A stretch of DNA of 64,000 nt from Salinibacter sp. 10B (lineage in GTDB: Bacteria > Bacteroidota > Rhodothermia > Rhodothermales > Salinibacteraceae), in contig NZ_MQWC01000004.1 of NCBI RefSeq assembly GCF_002954405.1, forward strand, positions 2,221,909 to 2,285,908, in the 5' to 3' direction. Positions 35,441 through 43,595 of the stretch are shown piece by piece. A program made the translations under genes and the position numbers. Each line of letters starts with the position of its first letter. Position 1 is the stretch's first letter. The notes under the pieces are model-generated. The model was not told where the DNA came from and made no database searches. It saw only the letters and a program-made list of their open reading frames with translations.

Positions 35441-36484
35441 CTACCGCGACGAGCCGTCCGCCTCTCGGGCCCGGCGGTCCATCATCTCGTGATACTCTTC
35501 CGCCGCTTGGTTGTGCTCTCGGAGCGTGCGGCTGAAGGTGTGTCCGCCCGTTCCATCGGCGGCAAAGTAAAAGTACTCGTGCCGCTCCGGATTGACGGCG
35601 GCCCGCAGTGAGGAGGGAGATGGATTCGTGATAGGCCCGGGCGGCAACCCGTCGATCTGGTAGGTATTGTACGGATGATCGATCTCTAGGTCGCGGTACA
35701 GGACGCGACTTGTCCGCTCTCCACGCGTCTGAATGAGCACGTACTGGATCGTCGGGTCGGCCTGTAGGCGCCAGCCCCGTTCCAGCCGATTGAGATACAC
35801 GCCGGCAATGCGGGGCTTCTCCTGATCCTGTAAGGCCTCCCATTCCACGATGGACGCAAGGGTTACCACCTCTCGCTTCGTGAGCCCGAGGCTATCGGCC
35901 CCGGGGGCCAGGCGCCGCTCATAATAGCGGTCGAACGACGTCTTGATGCGGCGCACAATCGTTTCTGCGGGTGTCTGCCAGTAAAACTCATAGGTTTCGG
36001 GAAGCATATAGCCGAAGAGGCGAGACGGCGTGGTGCCAACCTCTTGTGCCAGACTCGTATCTCGAAGGGCGCTGAGGAACGCATCGGCGTCCAACTCGAG
36101 TCGATTTGCCATCACCTTTGCTACCGTCGACGGGCGGGAGCCGGGCGGAATAATTACCCGCACCGGGGCCTGAAGGCCGCGGCGCAGTTTGTCGAGCAGG
36201 CGATAGTTGGAGGTATGCGCCTCAACGCGGTAGTGGCCCGGCTTAATCTGGGCGCCCCATCCCGTGGCCCTGGCCACCAGGCGAAAGGTAGAGGGAACAA
36301 CGAGGATGTTTTCTGCCTGAAGCGAGTCGACGGTCTGATCCAGCGACGCGCCATTGGGAATGATGAGATCCCGACTCCCATCGTAGGAACCGGTATTCGG
36401 GCCGAAAAGGATCGCTCCACCTACGCCGGCCCCAACTCCGAACACGAGGGCGGCAATCAGTACGAGAAGAGACTGTGTTCGCAT
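35441..36484 (-). CDS. mltG: Endolytic transglycosylase MltG
   Basis: 347 residues from the ATG at 36484; a GTG seven codons upstream is also in frame. The N-terminal membrane anchor is LLVLIAALVFGVGAGVGGAI. A LysM-like small domain follows (~40-110: IPNGASLDQTVDSLQAENI). The YceG catalytic domain begins at ~110 with VIIPPGSRPSTVAKVMA and YMLPETYEFYW. The catalytic Glu is in LASIVEWEALQDQEK, then VYLNRLERGWRLQADPTIQY and YNTYQIDGLPPGPITNPS. It cleaves nascent glycan strands to set their length and sits in the inner membrane facing the periplasm. It lies 24 bp after the SGNH hydrolase gene, likely an operon tsaD-hydrolase-mltG. Confidence 0.94.
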   Translation of the reverse strand: MRTQSLLVLIAALVFGVGAGVGGAILFGPNTGSYDGSRDLIIPNGASLDQTVDSLQAENILVVPSTFRLVARATGWGAQIKPGHYRVEAHTSNYRLLDKLRRGLQAPVRVIIPPGSRPSTVAKVMANRLELDADAFLSALRDTSLAQEVGTTPSRLFGYMLPETYEFYWQTPAETIVRRIKTSFDRYYERRLAPGADSLGLTKREVVTLASIVEWEALQDQEKPRIAGVYLNRLERGWRLQADPTIQYVLIQTRGERTSRVLYRDLEIDHPYNTYQIDGLPPGPITNPSPSSLRAAVNPERHEYFYFAADGTGGHTFSRTLREHNQAAEEYHEMMDRRAREADGSSR

Positions 36485-36508
36485 CGAGACCGGGCTCAGT
36501 GTCACAAA

Positions 36509-37192
36509 TCATGCAAAAGCGGCTGTGCGTTCCCCCGTACGGACGGCGGCAAGCCACGCCTGGGCCATGCGGTAGTGTCCCGCAGCAGTTGGATGGACGC
36601 CGTCACTGGCCCAGTATGCGGCAGGGGCCTCTTCGAGTGCCTCGTCAAACATGGACTGGTACGGGACCCATGTGGCCCCGTAGTCGACGGCAACCCGCCG
36701 GGCGACCTGTCGGTACTCGTCAAAGTGCAGGGCCCACTGCTCATCTACAGTCGAGCTTCCCGGAAGGGCAAACGGCTCTCCAATTACCAGTGTTACGTCC
36801 GGATGGGCACTGCAGGTTCGGTCCAGGAGCCTACGATACTGGTGCTCGTAGCGCTCCGGCGTGCCATCGTGCTCTCCCGAAACTGTATACCAGAAGTCGT
36901 TCACCCCAACGAGAATGCTCAAAACATCCGGCTGCAGAGCCAGACACTCGTCTTCCCACCGAGCGGCGAGGTCGTGCACCGTATCGCCCCCTACGCCCCG
37001 ATTATAGCAGATCCAGTCCCGCTTCGGCTGTGTGCCCAGCAAGGTGGAGGCGACGAGTGCCGCGTAGCCGCTCCCCAGACCGGATGGCTCGTTGGGCGCC
37101 GCCTTGGTTCGCTGGCGGCCCGTGTCGGTGATCGAGTCGCCCTGAAACACCAGGACCGGCCCGACGGACTCGTTCGACGGATCCGACGACAT
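36509..37192 (-). CDS. SGNH/GDSL-family hydrolase
   Basis: 227 residues from the ATG at 37192; the frame is open 28 codons further and would then overlap tsaD. Block I is LVFQGDSITDTGR, with the nucleophile Ser in GDS. Block II has the Gly in NRGVGGDTVHDL, block III is LVGVNDFWYTV (Asn) and block V is WASDGVHPTAAGHYRMA (Asp and His). No signal peptide is seen, so it is probably cytoplasmic. The family covers esterases, lipases and carbohydrate deacetylases, and the sequence does not show the substrate. Its place between tsaD and mltG gives no clear hint. Confidence 0.88.
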   Translation of the reverse strand: MSSDPSNESVGPVLVFQGDSITDTGRQRTKAAPNEPSGLGSGYAALVASTLLGTQPKRDWICYNRGVGGDTVHDLAARWEDECLALQPDVLSILVGVNDFWYTVSGEHDGTPERYEHQYRRLLDRTCSAHPDVTLVIGEPFALPGSSTVDEQWALHFDEYRQVARRVAVDYGATWVPYQSMFDEALEEAPAAYWASDGVHPTAAGHYRMAQAWLAAVRTGERTAAFA

Positions 37193-37272
37193 CACAACTG
37201 AGATGGTGTAGACAAGTGCGTACGGGAGACAGAACCAACTGGACGCACCGCCCACTGATCCAACCCCCGGCC

Positions 37273-38283
37273 TCACTCTTCAATCTGCAGCTGCGGCACG
37301 ACGTCTAGCGTCGAAGAATGCTCGTCGCCGGCCGCAATCCGGAGCGCTCCTGCATGCGCGATCATGGCCGCGTTGTCCATACAATACGAGAGGTCGGGCA
37401 CGTACACCTCGAATCCCTCTTCGGCCCCTACGACCGCCCCCCGGCGCCGCAACTCTCGGTTGGCCGCCACGCCGCCCACCACGGCCACGTGCTCAGCGCC
37501 CGTCTCCTCCGCAGCCCGGCGCACCGCTCCCACAAGGACATCGACAATCGCCGCCTGCACCGACGCGCAGAGATCGTCGAGATGCTCCGTGAGCACCCGT
37601 TCGCGCTCTGCGTCCGAAAAGTTGCGCAGGTAGTAGAGCACTGAGGTTTTGAGCCCACTGAACGAAAAATCGAGATTGTCGAGCCGAGTGCGGGGAAAGT
37701 CGTGAAACGTGGGATCGCCGCCTGCCGCCTGCTGATCGATGGCCGGTCCTCCCGGATACGAAAGCCCGAAAAGCTGAGCAATCTTATCGAAGGCCTCTCC
37801 GGCGGCGTCGTCGCGAGTGCGCCCGAGCACGGTGTACGAAAAATCCTCCTCGACGTAAACGAGCTCGGTGTGTCCCCCGGAGACGATGAGGCAGAGGTAC
37901 GGACGCGGGGGCGATGGCGACGCAAAATCGCCCGAGTATAGGTGCCCCTCCAAATGGTTGACCCCAATCAACGGCACGTTGAGGCCGCGGGCGAACGCCT
38001 TCGCAAAACTGAGCCCCACGAGCAGGGACCCGGGAAGCCCCGGCCCGTATGTCACCGCTACGGCGTCCAGCGTATCGGCCCCCACCTCGGCCTCGGACAG
38101 CGCCTTCTGCACGACGGGCACAATGAGGCGCTGATGGTCGCGCGAGGCCAGTTCCGGCACAACGCCGCCATATTCTTCGTGCAGGTCGTGCTGAGAGGAA
38201 ATGATATTCGACCGCACAGTGCCATCGTCCAGCACGGCGGCGGCGGTATCGTCACACGAACTTTCAAGACCGAGAACACGCAT
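37273..38283 (-). CDS. tsaD: tRNA N6-adenosine threonylcarbamoyltransferase TsaD
   Basis: 336 residues. Transfers the threonylcarbamoyl group to A37 of ANN-decoding tRNAs, working with TsaB, TsaC and TsaE. Seen: LGLESSCDDTAAAVLD at the N-terminus, the substrate-metal motif GVNHLEGHLYS (two His), LIVSGGHTELVYVEE, GEAFDKIAQLFGLSYPGGPAID, and VVGGVAANRELRRR with the nucleotide-contacting tail. Normal length and universal in bacteria. It is divergent from the small exported protein at 38490; the 206-bp gap between them holds a 7-bp inverted repeat. Confidence 0.97.
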   Translation of the reverse strand: MRVLGLESSCDDTAAAVLDDGTVRSNIISSQHDLHEEYGGVVPELASRDHQRLIVPVVQKALSEAEVGADTLDAVAVTYGPGLPGSLLVGLSFAKAFARGLNVPLIGVNHLEGHLYSGDFASPSPPRPYLCLIVSGGHTELVYVEEDFSYTVLGRTRDDAAGEAFDKIAQLFGLSYPGGPAIDQQAAGGDPTFHDFPRTRLDNLDFSFSGLKTSVLYYLRNFSDAERERVLTEHLDDLCASVQAAIVDVLVGAVRRAAEETGAEHVAVVGGVAANRELRRRGAVVGAEEGFEVYVPDLSYCMDNAAMIAHAGALRIAAGDEHSSTLDVVPQLQIEE

Positions 38284-38405
38284 GAATCGGGGAAGCTAGT
38301 GAAAGAATTTCCCAGCCGTCGGGGGGCGGGGACCGTCGTGCCGTTCTCTCCCACGCCTCGGCACCGCCGTGGATTCGCCCCTCACGTCAATCGCGAACAA
38401 ATCGA

Positions 38406-38430
38406 GTCGTTTGGGGTATTGTGAAACGAC
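38406..38430. repeat. Perfect 7-bp inverted repeat in the tsaD divergent region
   Basis: GTCGTTT (38406-38412) and AAACGAC (38424-38430) are separated by 11 bp, so half-site centres are 18 bp apart, not far from two helical turns. It lies 60 bp before the start of the rightward gene and ~120 bp before tsaD. It could be an operator; no T-run follows on either strand. Confidence 0.35.
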
Positions 38431-38489
38431 GGAGATGTGTTCGTAACGTCCCTCTTCCTGCCTCCCCTCCAAAGACGATTTCGGCTCCC

Positions 38490-39014
38490 ATGCGAACCGC
38501 GCTCCCGCTCTTGTGCCTTGTTCTCACGCTGAGCCTTACGGCCCCGGCGGACGCCCAGCTCCGCGAAACGGCCCAACAAAACCGGTCGGTGCAAACCCAG
38601 TTGTACGACTCGGGGTCGGCGGCCGCCAATGCCCTCCAGTCGCTGTTTGGAGCCGAGCACTTTCGCATGAGTCATAGCTACTCGGCGTCGTTCTCCTCCT
38701 TCGGTGGCCAGTCGGCCTCAATGGGAATGTACACGAACTCCATGATGTGGCAGTTCAACTCCGACTGGGCCGCCCGCATGGACGTGAGCGTGTCGCATCC
38801 GTTCACCCAAACGAGCGGCTTTGGACAACAGCAGGCACGGGTATTTATCCGCAACGCGGAGGTGGCCTACAAGCCCTCCGATAAATTCCAGGTGCGCATG
38901 CAGTTTCAACAGAGTCCCTACGGACGATACATGAGTCCGTACGGCTATCACAGCCCCTACAGCCGCGGCATCACCGCGCCCACAGCGACCGGCGATCTCT
39001 TCTGGAAAAAATAG
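38490..39014 (+). CDS. Exported protein of unknown function
   Basis: 174 residues from the ATG at 38490. A clear signal peptide (ALPLLCLVLTLSLTAPADAQ) is cleaved after about residue 23. The mature part is rich in Ser, Gln, Met and aromatics (FGGQSASMGMYTNSMMWQFN, then SPYGRYMSPYGYHSPYS) with alternating segments such as WAARMDVSVSHPF and VRMQFQQSP. This could be a small beta-strand-rich periplasmic or outer-membrane protein. I do not recognise the family. It runs in the same direction as the LytR_C-domain gene 100 bp downstream. Confidence 0.7.
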   Translation: MRTALPLLCLVLTLSLTAPADAQLRETAQQNRSVQTQLYDSGSAAANALQSLFGAEHFRMSHSYSASFSSFGGQSASMGMYTNSMMWQFNSDWAARMDVSVSHPFTQTSGFGQQQARVFIRNAEVAYKPSDKFQVRMQFQQSPYGRYMSPYGYHSPYSRGITAPTATGDLFWKK

Positions 39015-39114
39015 CCGCGCTGGATGATACGAATCGATTCGCTACATCACGGCGCGGCATGCCCCGGGGCATGTCGCGCTTTTGTGTTGGCACGCCTGGC
39101 CCCTTCTCTCGTCT

Positions 39115-39576
39115 ATGGTTTCGTGGTCCCGCGTTCGGAATGGCCTTTTAAACGCCGCTCTGGCGATTGGCGGCCTGTGTGTAGCGGTGCTCCTCTATGG
39201 CCTCGTCACGCGCGTGCTCATTCCCCAACCCGATCCGCGGCGGTCGCCCGGCGGCTCAAACCTTGTGGGATCCATTATTCAGGTCGAGGTGCGCAACGGG
39301 GTCGGCGTCGATCGCCTTGCCGCCGAAACGACGCACTACCTCCGCGATCGTGGGTTCGACGTGGTCGACGTGGGCAATTACAAGACCTTTACCCAGAAAC
39401 GCTCCGTCGTCATCGATCGTGTGGGCGACCCCGAGGCCGCCCGAAAAGTCGCCGAAGCGCTGGGCCTTCCGCCCGATCGCGTGGAACAGGAAATTCGGCG
39501 CCAGTACTACCTCGATGCCTCCGTCATCATCGGGCACGACTACAAACAGCTTCACCCCTTTCACAACCAGCAGTAG
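39115..39576 (+). CDS. Membrane-anchored protein with a LytR C-terminal (LytR_C) domain
   Basis: 153 residues from the ATG at 39115. One N-terminal transmembrane helix (LNAALAIGGLCVAVLLYGLV) is followed by a linker and a LytR_C domain at ~55-145 (IQVEVRNGVGVDRLAAETTH, YLRDRGFDVVDVGNY, SVVIDRVGDPEAARKVAEAL). In Bacteroidota-like genomes, short proteins of this build commonly sit beside rsfS; here rsfS follows 78 bp downstream. The domain is thought to bind cell-wall or polymer substrates, but the function of these short forms is not established. The catalytic LytR-CpsA-Psr domain is absent. Confidence 0.8.
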   Translation: MVSWSRVRNGLLNAALAIGGLCVAVLLYGLVTRVLIPQPDPRRSPGGSNLVGSIIQVEVRNGVGVDRLAAETTHYLRDRGFDVVDVGNYKTFTQKRSVVIDRVGDPEAARKVAEALGLPPDRVEQEIRRQYYLDASVIIGHDYKQLHPFHNQQ

Positions 39577-39654
39577 CCTCCCTCCCAGCCGGGATGGAGG
39601 CAAAACGGTTCTCCGTACTCCGTCACTCATTCCCGCAACCAATGCTCTAAGTGT

Positions 39655-40125
39655 ATGGCTTCCCCCGACCAAACATCGACTGCAGACCCTTCCGTCCGTC
39701 AACCTCCGCGCAACCCCGGCCACGTGCTGGCGGCCCATGCCGTAGACGCCATGGCCGAAAAGAAGGCCAAAGACATCACGGTAATCGACCTGCGCGACGT
39801 GAGCAATATGGCGGACTTCTTCGTCATCGGCACCGGCGAATCCGACCTTCAGGTCCGGGCCATCGCCAATGGGGTCATCGACCGAATTGAGGAAGAATGC
39901 GACGAGCAGCCGTGGAAACGAGAGGGACTCGACCATGCCCGGTGGGCTGTAGTCGACTACGTCGACCTCGTCGTGCACGTCTTCCTGCCGTCGCGGCGCG
40001 ACCACTATCGCATTGAGCGACTCTGGGGCGAGGCCGACCGGGCCGAGGTCCCTGAAGATGGCGACGTATCGGACGTGGAGCTTCTGCAGGAGCTCCTCAA
40101 TCAGTCGCCGGAGGAGGAGGAATAG
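39655..40125 (+). CDS. rsfS: Ribosomal silencing factor RsfS
   Basis: 156 residues. Binds uL14 on the 50S subunit and blocks subunit joining during slow growth. Family core: HAVDAMAEKKAKDITVIDLR, VSNMADFFVIGTGESDLQVR, the conserved Trp segment EQPWKREGLDHARWAVVDY, and VVHVFLPSRRDHYRIERLWG. The N-terminal 22 residues and the C-terminal ~30 residues (EDGDVSDVELLQELL, then PEEEE) extend beyond the typical ~110-120 residues and are acidic, as seen in halophile-adapted proteins. The ATG at 39655 is the only good start. Confidence 0.95.
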   Translation: MASPDQTSTADPSVRQPPRNPGHVLAAHAVDAMAEKKAKDITVIDLRDVSNMADFFVIGTGESDLQVRAIANGVIDRIEEECDEQPWKREGLDHARWAVVDYVDLVVHVFLPSRRDHYRIERLWGEADRAEVPEDGDVSDVELLQELLNQSPEEEE

Positions 40126-40230
40126 TCCGAATCCTGTGGGTCGGATGTTTGGACGAGAGGTGGTATGGACGGCTGAGCCCTCTATTCACCTGTCCATACC
40201 TCGATTCGTTGCACTCAGGCATACCTTCAC

Positions 40231-40602
40231 ATGACGCGTTTCTTTCTTGCCGCCGGATCGATCTTTGCCGGGCTCGCCGTCGCCGCCGGGGCGTTCGGGG
40301 CGCACGGGCTCGAAGATAGCGTGTCGCCGGACCGGCTGGAGACGTTCCGCACCGCCGTGACGTACCAGATGTACCACGCACTGGCGCTCCTCGTCGTGGG
40401 CTGGGCAGCCGCGCAGGGATGGGGTGGCCTCTTGCATGGGGCCGGCTACTGCTTCATCGCCGGCATTCTGATCTTTTCCGGCAGCCTCTACGTGCTCGTC
40501 CTCACCGATACGGGCTGGCTCGGGGCCATCACGCCGTTTGGCGGCGTCGCCTTCATCGTGGGCTGGGGACTGCTGGCGTGGGGCGTCCTTTCGGGGGGAT
40601 GA
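40231..40602 (+). CDS. DUF423 family membrane protein
   Basis: 123 residues with four hydrophobic segments: FFLAAGSIFAGLAVAAGAFG, YHALALLVVGWAA, GYCFIAGILIFSGSLYVLVL and GGVAFIVGWGLLAWGVL. GAFGAHGLEDSVSPDRLETF and TAVTYQMYHALALL are the hallmark motifs of the DUF423/YgdD family, small inner-membrane proteins of unknown function. It stands 105 bp after rsfS on the same strand and is convergent with the YheT-like hydrolase. Confidence 0.92.
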   Translation: MTRFFLAAGSIFAGLAVAAGAFGAHGLEDSVSPDRLETFRTAVTYQMYHALALLVVGWAAAQGWGGLLHGAGYCFIAGILIFSGSLYVLVLTDTGWLGAITPFGGVAFIVGWGLLAWGVLSGG

Positions 40603-40711
40603 CGATTTCGAGCTGATCGCTTCGCTCCACTCTTCATCCGTTTTGCCCGATGGGCATGGGAGCGCGGGAGCATGAGCGAGGAGCGACGGGCGACCTCGCG
40701 CATTATGCATT

Positions 40712-40729
40712 ACGCATCACGCAATGCGT
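40712..40729. terminator. Possible bidirectional terminator between convergent genes
   Basis: ACGCAT (40712-40717) and ATGCGT (40724-40729) form a perfect 6-bp stem around a 6-nt loop just before the YheT-like stop codon. The surrounding 130 bp also contain word repeats (GGGAGCGCGGGAGCATGAGC near 40659, then GCATTATGCATTACGCATCA near 40701). There is no T-run, so terminator function is uncertain. Confidence 0.35.
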
Positions 40730-40732
40730 GCC

Positions 40733-41764
40733 TCAGCGATCGAGGGGCTCCTCCACGTCGGGCCTGCCGTCTTTTTTCTGAAGCTGAAGTGCCGTCGCCA
40801 GGAATGAGGCGGCACGGCGCTCCGACCAGTATTCGCCATTCTCGGTGAAGCGGACGAAGCCGACGTGTCCCCCACTCTCCGGCACCTCCAGCGTGAACTC
40901 GGAATGGCCGTTCGCCGCTTCCGTCGGGTAGCACGTCTCACTCAGAAACGGATCGTTCGCCGCATTCACCAGAAGCGTGGGCACAGCGATGTCTGACAAA
41001 AGCGGCTTGCTGCTGGCCGCCCGGTAGTACGCATCGGCGCCCCGAAAGCCGTTGAGCGGCGCCGTGTAGGCGTCGTCGAAGTCGCGCAGGGTGCGGACGT
41101 GGCGGAGCGCATCGGTACTCACCTCGGCATGCTGCTCTGCTTTCTGGCGAATCGTCTGCCGGAGGGTGCGAAGAAAGTACTGCGTGTAGTGCCAGTTTGA
41201 AAGCTGTCCAATCTGGTGAGACGACCCCTCCAGATCGACGGGCACGGAAAAGGCCACCGCTCCACAGATTCGGTCGTCGATCGTCTCGCCGCGCTCCCCA
41301 AGGTACTTGAGCGTGAGGTTGCCGCCGAGACTGAACCCAATGAGGGCCACGGTGGAATACCCCTGCTCGAAGATGTGCGCCACTACGCATGCCAGGTCTT
41401 CCGTCTTCCCGCTGTGGTAGGTGGTAGCCGTCCGGTTTATCTCGCCACTGCATCCGCGCAGATTCCAGGCACACACGTCCCACCCCCGTCGCACAAAGGC
41501 CCGCGACATGCCCCGCGTATAGGTCCCGTCCGCACTCCCCTCCAGTCCGTGCGTGAGAATGACCGCCCGCCCCCGTTCCTCGGATGCGCCGTTCGGCCGA
41601 GCCGCCGCCCAGTCCAGGTCCAGAAAATCGCCGTCTGGCGTGTCAACCCGCTCCCGACGATCGTAGGTGAAATCGACCCGTCGTACGAGCGAGGCGTAAA
41701 GCGTTTGTCGATGTCCCCCGGAAAGGAGAGGCGGCGGCGTGTAGGTGGATGCGACAACCGGCAC
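40733..41764 (-). CDS. YheT-like alpha/beta hydrolase
   Basis: 343 residues from a GTG at 41764, chosen because family members begin just before the PP.L..GH.QT segment, here YTPPPLLSGGHRQTLYASL; the frame is open further up but overlaps pgeF. Hydrolase motifs are ILTHGLEGSADGTYTRGM (oxyanion region), the nucleophile elbow LIGFSLGGNLTLKYLGE, VNAANDPFLSE (acid) and ESGGHVGFV (catalytic His). This matches the EMBL/YheT (UPF0017) family of putative carboxylesterases of unknown substrate. It lies 17 bp downstream of pgeF. The C-terminus KKDGRPDVEEPLDR is polar. Confidence 0.88.
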   Translation of the reverse strand: MPVVASTYTPPPLLSGGHRQTLYASLVRRVDFTYDRRERVDTPDGDFLDLDWAAARPNGASEERGRAVILTHGLEGSADGTYTRGMSRAFVRRGWDVCAWNLRGCSGEINRTATTYHSGKTEDLACVVAHIFEQGYSTVALIGFSLGGNLTLKYLGERGETIDDRICGAVAFSVPVDLEGSSHQIGQLSNWHYTQYFLRTLRQTIRQKAEQHAEVSTDALRHVRTLRDFDDAYTAPLNGFRGADAYYRAASSKPLLSDIAVPTLLVNAANDPFLSETCYPTEAANGHSEFTLEVPESGGHVGFVRFTENGEYWSERRAASFLATALQLQKKDGRPDVEEPLDR

Positions 41765-41780
41765 TGAAAAGACAAAAGAA

Positions 41781-42584
41781 TCAGTTTCGAAGAACGATCG
41801 CGCCGAACATGCGCCCGGTGGTGCCGCCGGAGGCGCGGTACGAAAAGAATGTCTCTGGATCCGACAGTGTGCAGCGATCCGATACCTCAATCCCGTCGCC
41901 CGGCACGCCCGCCCTCTCCAGTTGGTGTCGTAGGGCGGCCTTGAGGTCAACGTGCGGCCGTGCCTCCTCGTCCCGACGGTACACGAACGCATCGTCAAAG
42001 CGGGCCGCCACCTCCGGCCCCACCTCAAAGGCCGATCGGGAAAGACAGGGACTCACGTACGCCCGGATCTGCGCCGGCTCAGCGCCCTCTTCTTTCATCC
42101 GGTCCACGGTATCAGCAACAATGCCGGCCACGGCCCCTCGCCACCCAGCGTGGCACGCCCCCGCCACGATGTTCTCTGGATCCGCCAGAAGGACTGCCGC
42201 ACAGTCCGCCGTTGCGATGGCAAGCAGCAGTTCCGGCGTGGTCGTCACCAGCCCGTCGCAGAATGGCTCGTGGCGCGGGGCCTCGATGACGCGAACGGTA
42301 GACCCGTGCACCTGCCCGGCGGTGGCCAGCCAGGCGGGATCGGCATCCAACGCGGCGCAGAAGCGGCGTCGGTTCTCCTCAACACTGCTGGAGTCGTCGC
42401 CCACGTGGCGGCCCAGGTTTAGAGTGTCGTACGGCGCTCCGCTGACCCCGCCCTTCCGCGTGCTTACCCCGGCCGTCACCGACGGCACCTCAGCAAAGAT
42501 GCGAGGACGAAGCACGGGAGCGCGGGTCTGCATCGGGGACGAGAGCACGGCACCGGAGCATGATGAGACGTGAGCGGTCGGCAT
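41781..42584 (-). CDS. pgeF: PgeF/YfiH multicopper-oxidase-fold protein
   Basis: 267 residues from 42584; an ATG at 42533 (MQTRAPV) is an equally good start. Peptidoglycan editing factor and purine nucleoside phosphorylase family: STRKGGVSGAPYDTLNLG, GQVHGSTVRVI (His), TADCAAVLL (Cys) and ACHAGWRGAVAGI (His). The last three supply the Zn/Cu-binding residues. RAYVSPCLSRSAFEVG replaces the usual GP.I....YEV segment. Cytoplasmic. It probably cotranscribes with the YheT-like gene 17 bp downstream. The 474 bp before it carry no gene. Confidence 0.93.
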   Translation of the reverse strand: MPTAHVSSCSGAVLSSPMQTRAPVLRPRIFAEVPSVTAGVSTRKGGVSGAPYDTLNLGRHVGDDSSSVEENRRRFCAALDADPAWLATAGQVHGSTVRVIEAPRHEPFCDGLVTTTPELLLAIATADCAAVLLADPENIVAGACHAGWRGAVAGIVADTVDRMKEEGAEPAQIRAYVSPCLSRSAFEVGPEVAARFDDAFVYRRDEEARPHVDLKAALRHQLERAGVPGDGIEVSDRCTLSDPETFFSYRASGGTTGRMFGAIVLRN

Positions 42585-43058
42585 TCCAACTGCTCATCGG
42601 ATCGTCGGTTCGCTGGTGAGCAATCGATCGCGAAGGCATTGATCATGCGGGGACGGCTCGTCTGTCATCTTCCCGCGGCGTGCCCGGAGGGTGTGAGGGT
42701 GCGGGTGTTCGTCTTGCATTCAAACGCCGATTCGGACGCCGTTGGTCTCCGGACATGATGGAGCCGGCACCGTTACGACGCCCCGAAGCAGAAAAGCCAT
42801 GTGCCTTTGCGAGATTAACCACAGGAGCGACACACCCCGGCACTGGATTTACCGTCTTCTGCAAAGGTCAATATTCTCTGTGTAGCGTCGGTGGACTCCA
42901 AGGACGCTACACAAGGGCATCCATCACGTCCGGTGGACAATCTCGCAATCCTATAAAGCTTGTCAATGAGGAAGTAGTTTCCGACTGCACCTCAGATGAT
43001 CATCGGCGGAAAAGGAGTCAGTCCCCCCGAGGATCAGCCTCAAATTGTCGTGTGGGGC
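42585..43058. other. 474-bp non-coding gap upstream of pgeF
   Basis: No gene is supported. The region lies after the thioredoxin-like gene's stop and before the pgeF start (both leftward), so it should hold the end of the metal operon and the pgeF promoter. It contains the hairpin at 42880-42912. I looked for cobalamin-, TPP- and manganese-type riboswitch signatures and found none convincing. Confidence 0.5.
42880..42912. terminator. 10-bp perfect stem-loop, possible terminator of the metal operon
   Basis: GTGTAGCGTC (42880-42889) pairs fully with GACGCTACAC (42903-42912), leaving a 13-nt loop. It is the strongest hairpin in the gap, ~150 bp past the thioredoxin-like stop on the minus strand. 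The bases after it (AGAGAATATTG on the minus strand) are AT-rich but not a T-run. Termination or a small-RNA element are both possible. Confidence 0.45.
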
Positions 43059-43595
43059 TCACTCGGAACGGCGCGGCTCCCCACACGGCGCCGCCGTCTG
43101 TGTCCGATACTCGGCAAGCGTTGTGTGCCGATAGGCACGCGCCGACACGAACCCAAGCACCGCCTGAAGCGGCTCCGATTCGATGAATCCCGACAGGTGG
43201 AGCAGGTACTCGCCTCGTGGCGAAAGCAGGACGGTGGCAGGCACCCCATCGGCCCGAAACGTGGAGGCAATCTGCCGGGGCGTGACGCGTCGCCCCTTGT
43301 ACCGGTACGTCGTGTCCGTGTCGTCGCGGTTGAGGCGCGTGCGCACGAAGTCGTCCGCCAGACACTGGCGCACGCCCTCGCTCGAATAGACCTCCTTCCT
43401 CATCTTGTGACACCACCCGCACCACGGAGCGGAGACGGCGACCATCACGAAACGGCCGGTCGAATCCGCGAGGGCCATCGCCTCCTCAAAGTCGTGCCAG
43501 TTCTCTTCTTGTCCCTGAGCCCTCCCCACCACCAGGATCGCAAGCAAGACTCCGAGAAACAGACGCTGTCGCTTCCACCTCCGACGGTCATTCAT
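43059..43595 (-). CDS. Secreted thioredoxin-fold protein (CGWC)
   Basis: 178 residues. A basic N-terminus (MNDRRRWKRQR) and hydrophobic core (LFLGVLLAILVVGRAQG) form a signal peptide. The mature protein has the redox motif VSAPWCGWCHKMRKEVYSSE, with two Cys around GW. The segment DGVPATVLLSPRGEYLLHLS holds the cis-Pro. This is the periplasmic thioredoxin_7/DUF255-like group. It overlaps the exporter gene by 4 bp (ATGA), so translation is coupled. Its role may be to keep cysteines of the TonB receptor plug or of the exporter reduced; that is inference from context. A lone extra Cys sits near the C-terminus (APCGEPRRSE). Confidence 0.86.
   Translation of the reverse strand: MNDRRRWKRQRLFLGVLLAILVVGRAQGQEENWHDFEEAMALADSTGRFVMVAVSAPWCGWCHKMRKEVYSSEGVRQCLADDFVRTRLNRDDTDTTYRYKGRRVTPRQIASTFRADGVPATVLLSPRGEYLLHLSGFIESEPLQAVLGFVSARAYRHTTLAEYRTQTAAPCGEPRRSE

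Noticed and set aside
36461-36480. A GAGACTGTGTTCG string resembling a MITE end
   Set aside because: It lies inside the mltG signal/anchor region, has no partner end within 200 bp and no flanking duplication; chance match.
41765-42028. Longer N-terminus for the YheT-like hydrolase
   Set aside because: It overlaps pgeF out of frame and is Arg/Ala/Pro-rich; the family start aligns with the GTG at 41764.
42820-42870. Sequence resembling part of a cobalamin riboswitch (CCCCGGCACTGGATT)
   Set aside because: The B12 box and paired stems are missing, and the downstream genes (pgeF, hydrolase) do not suggest cobalamin control.
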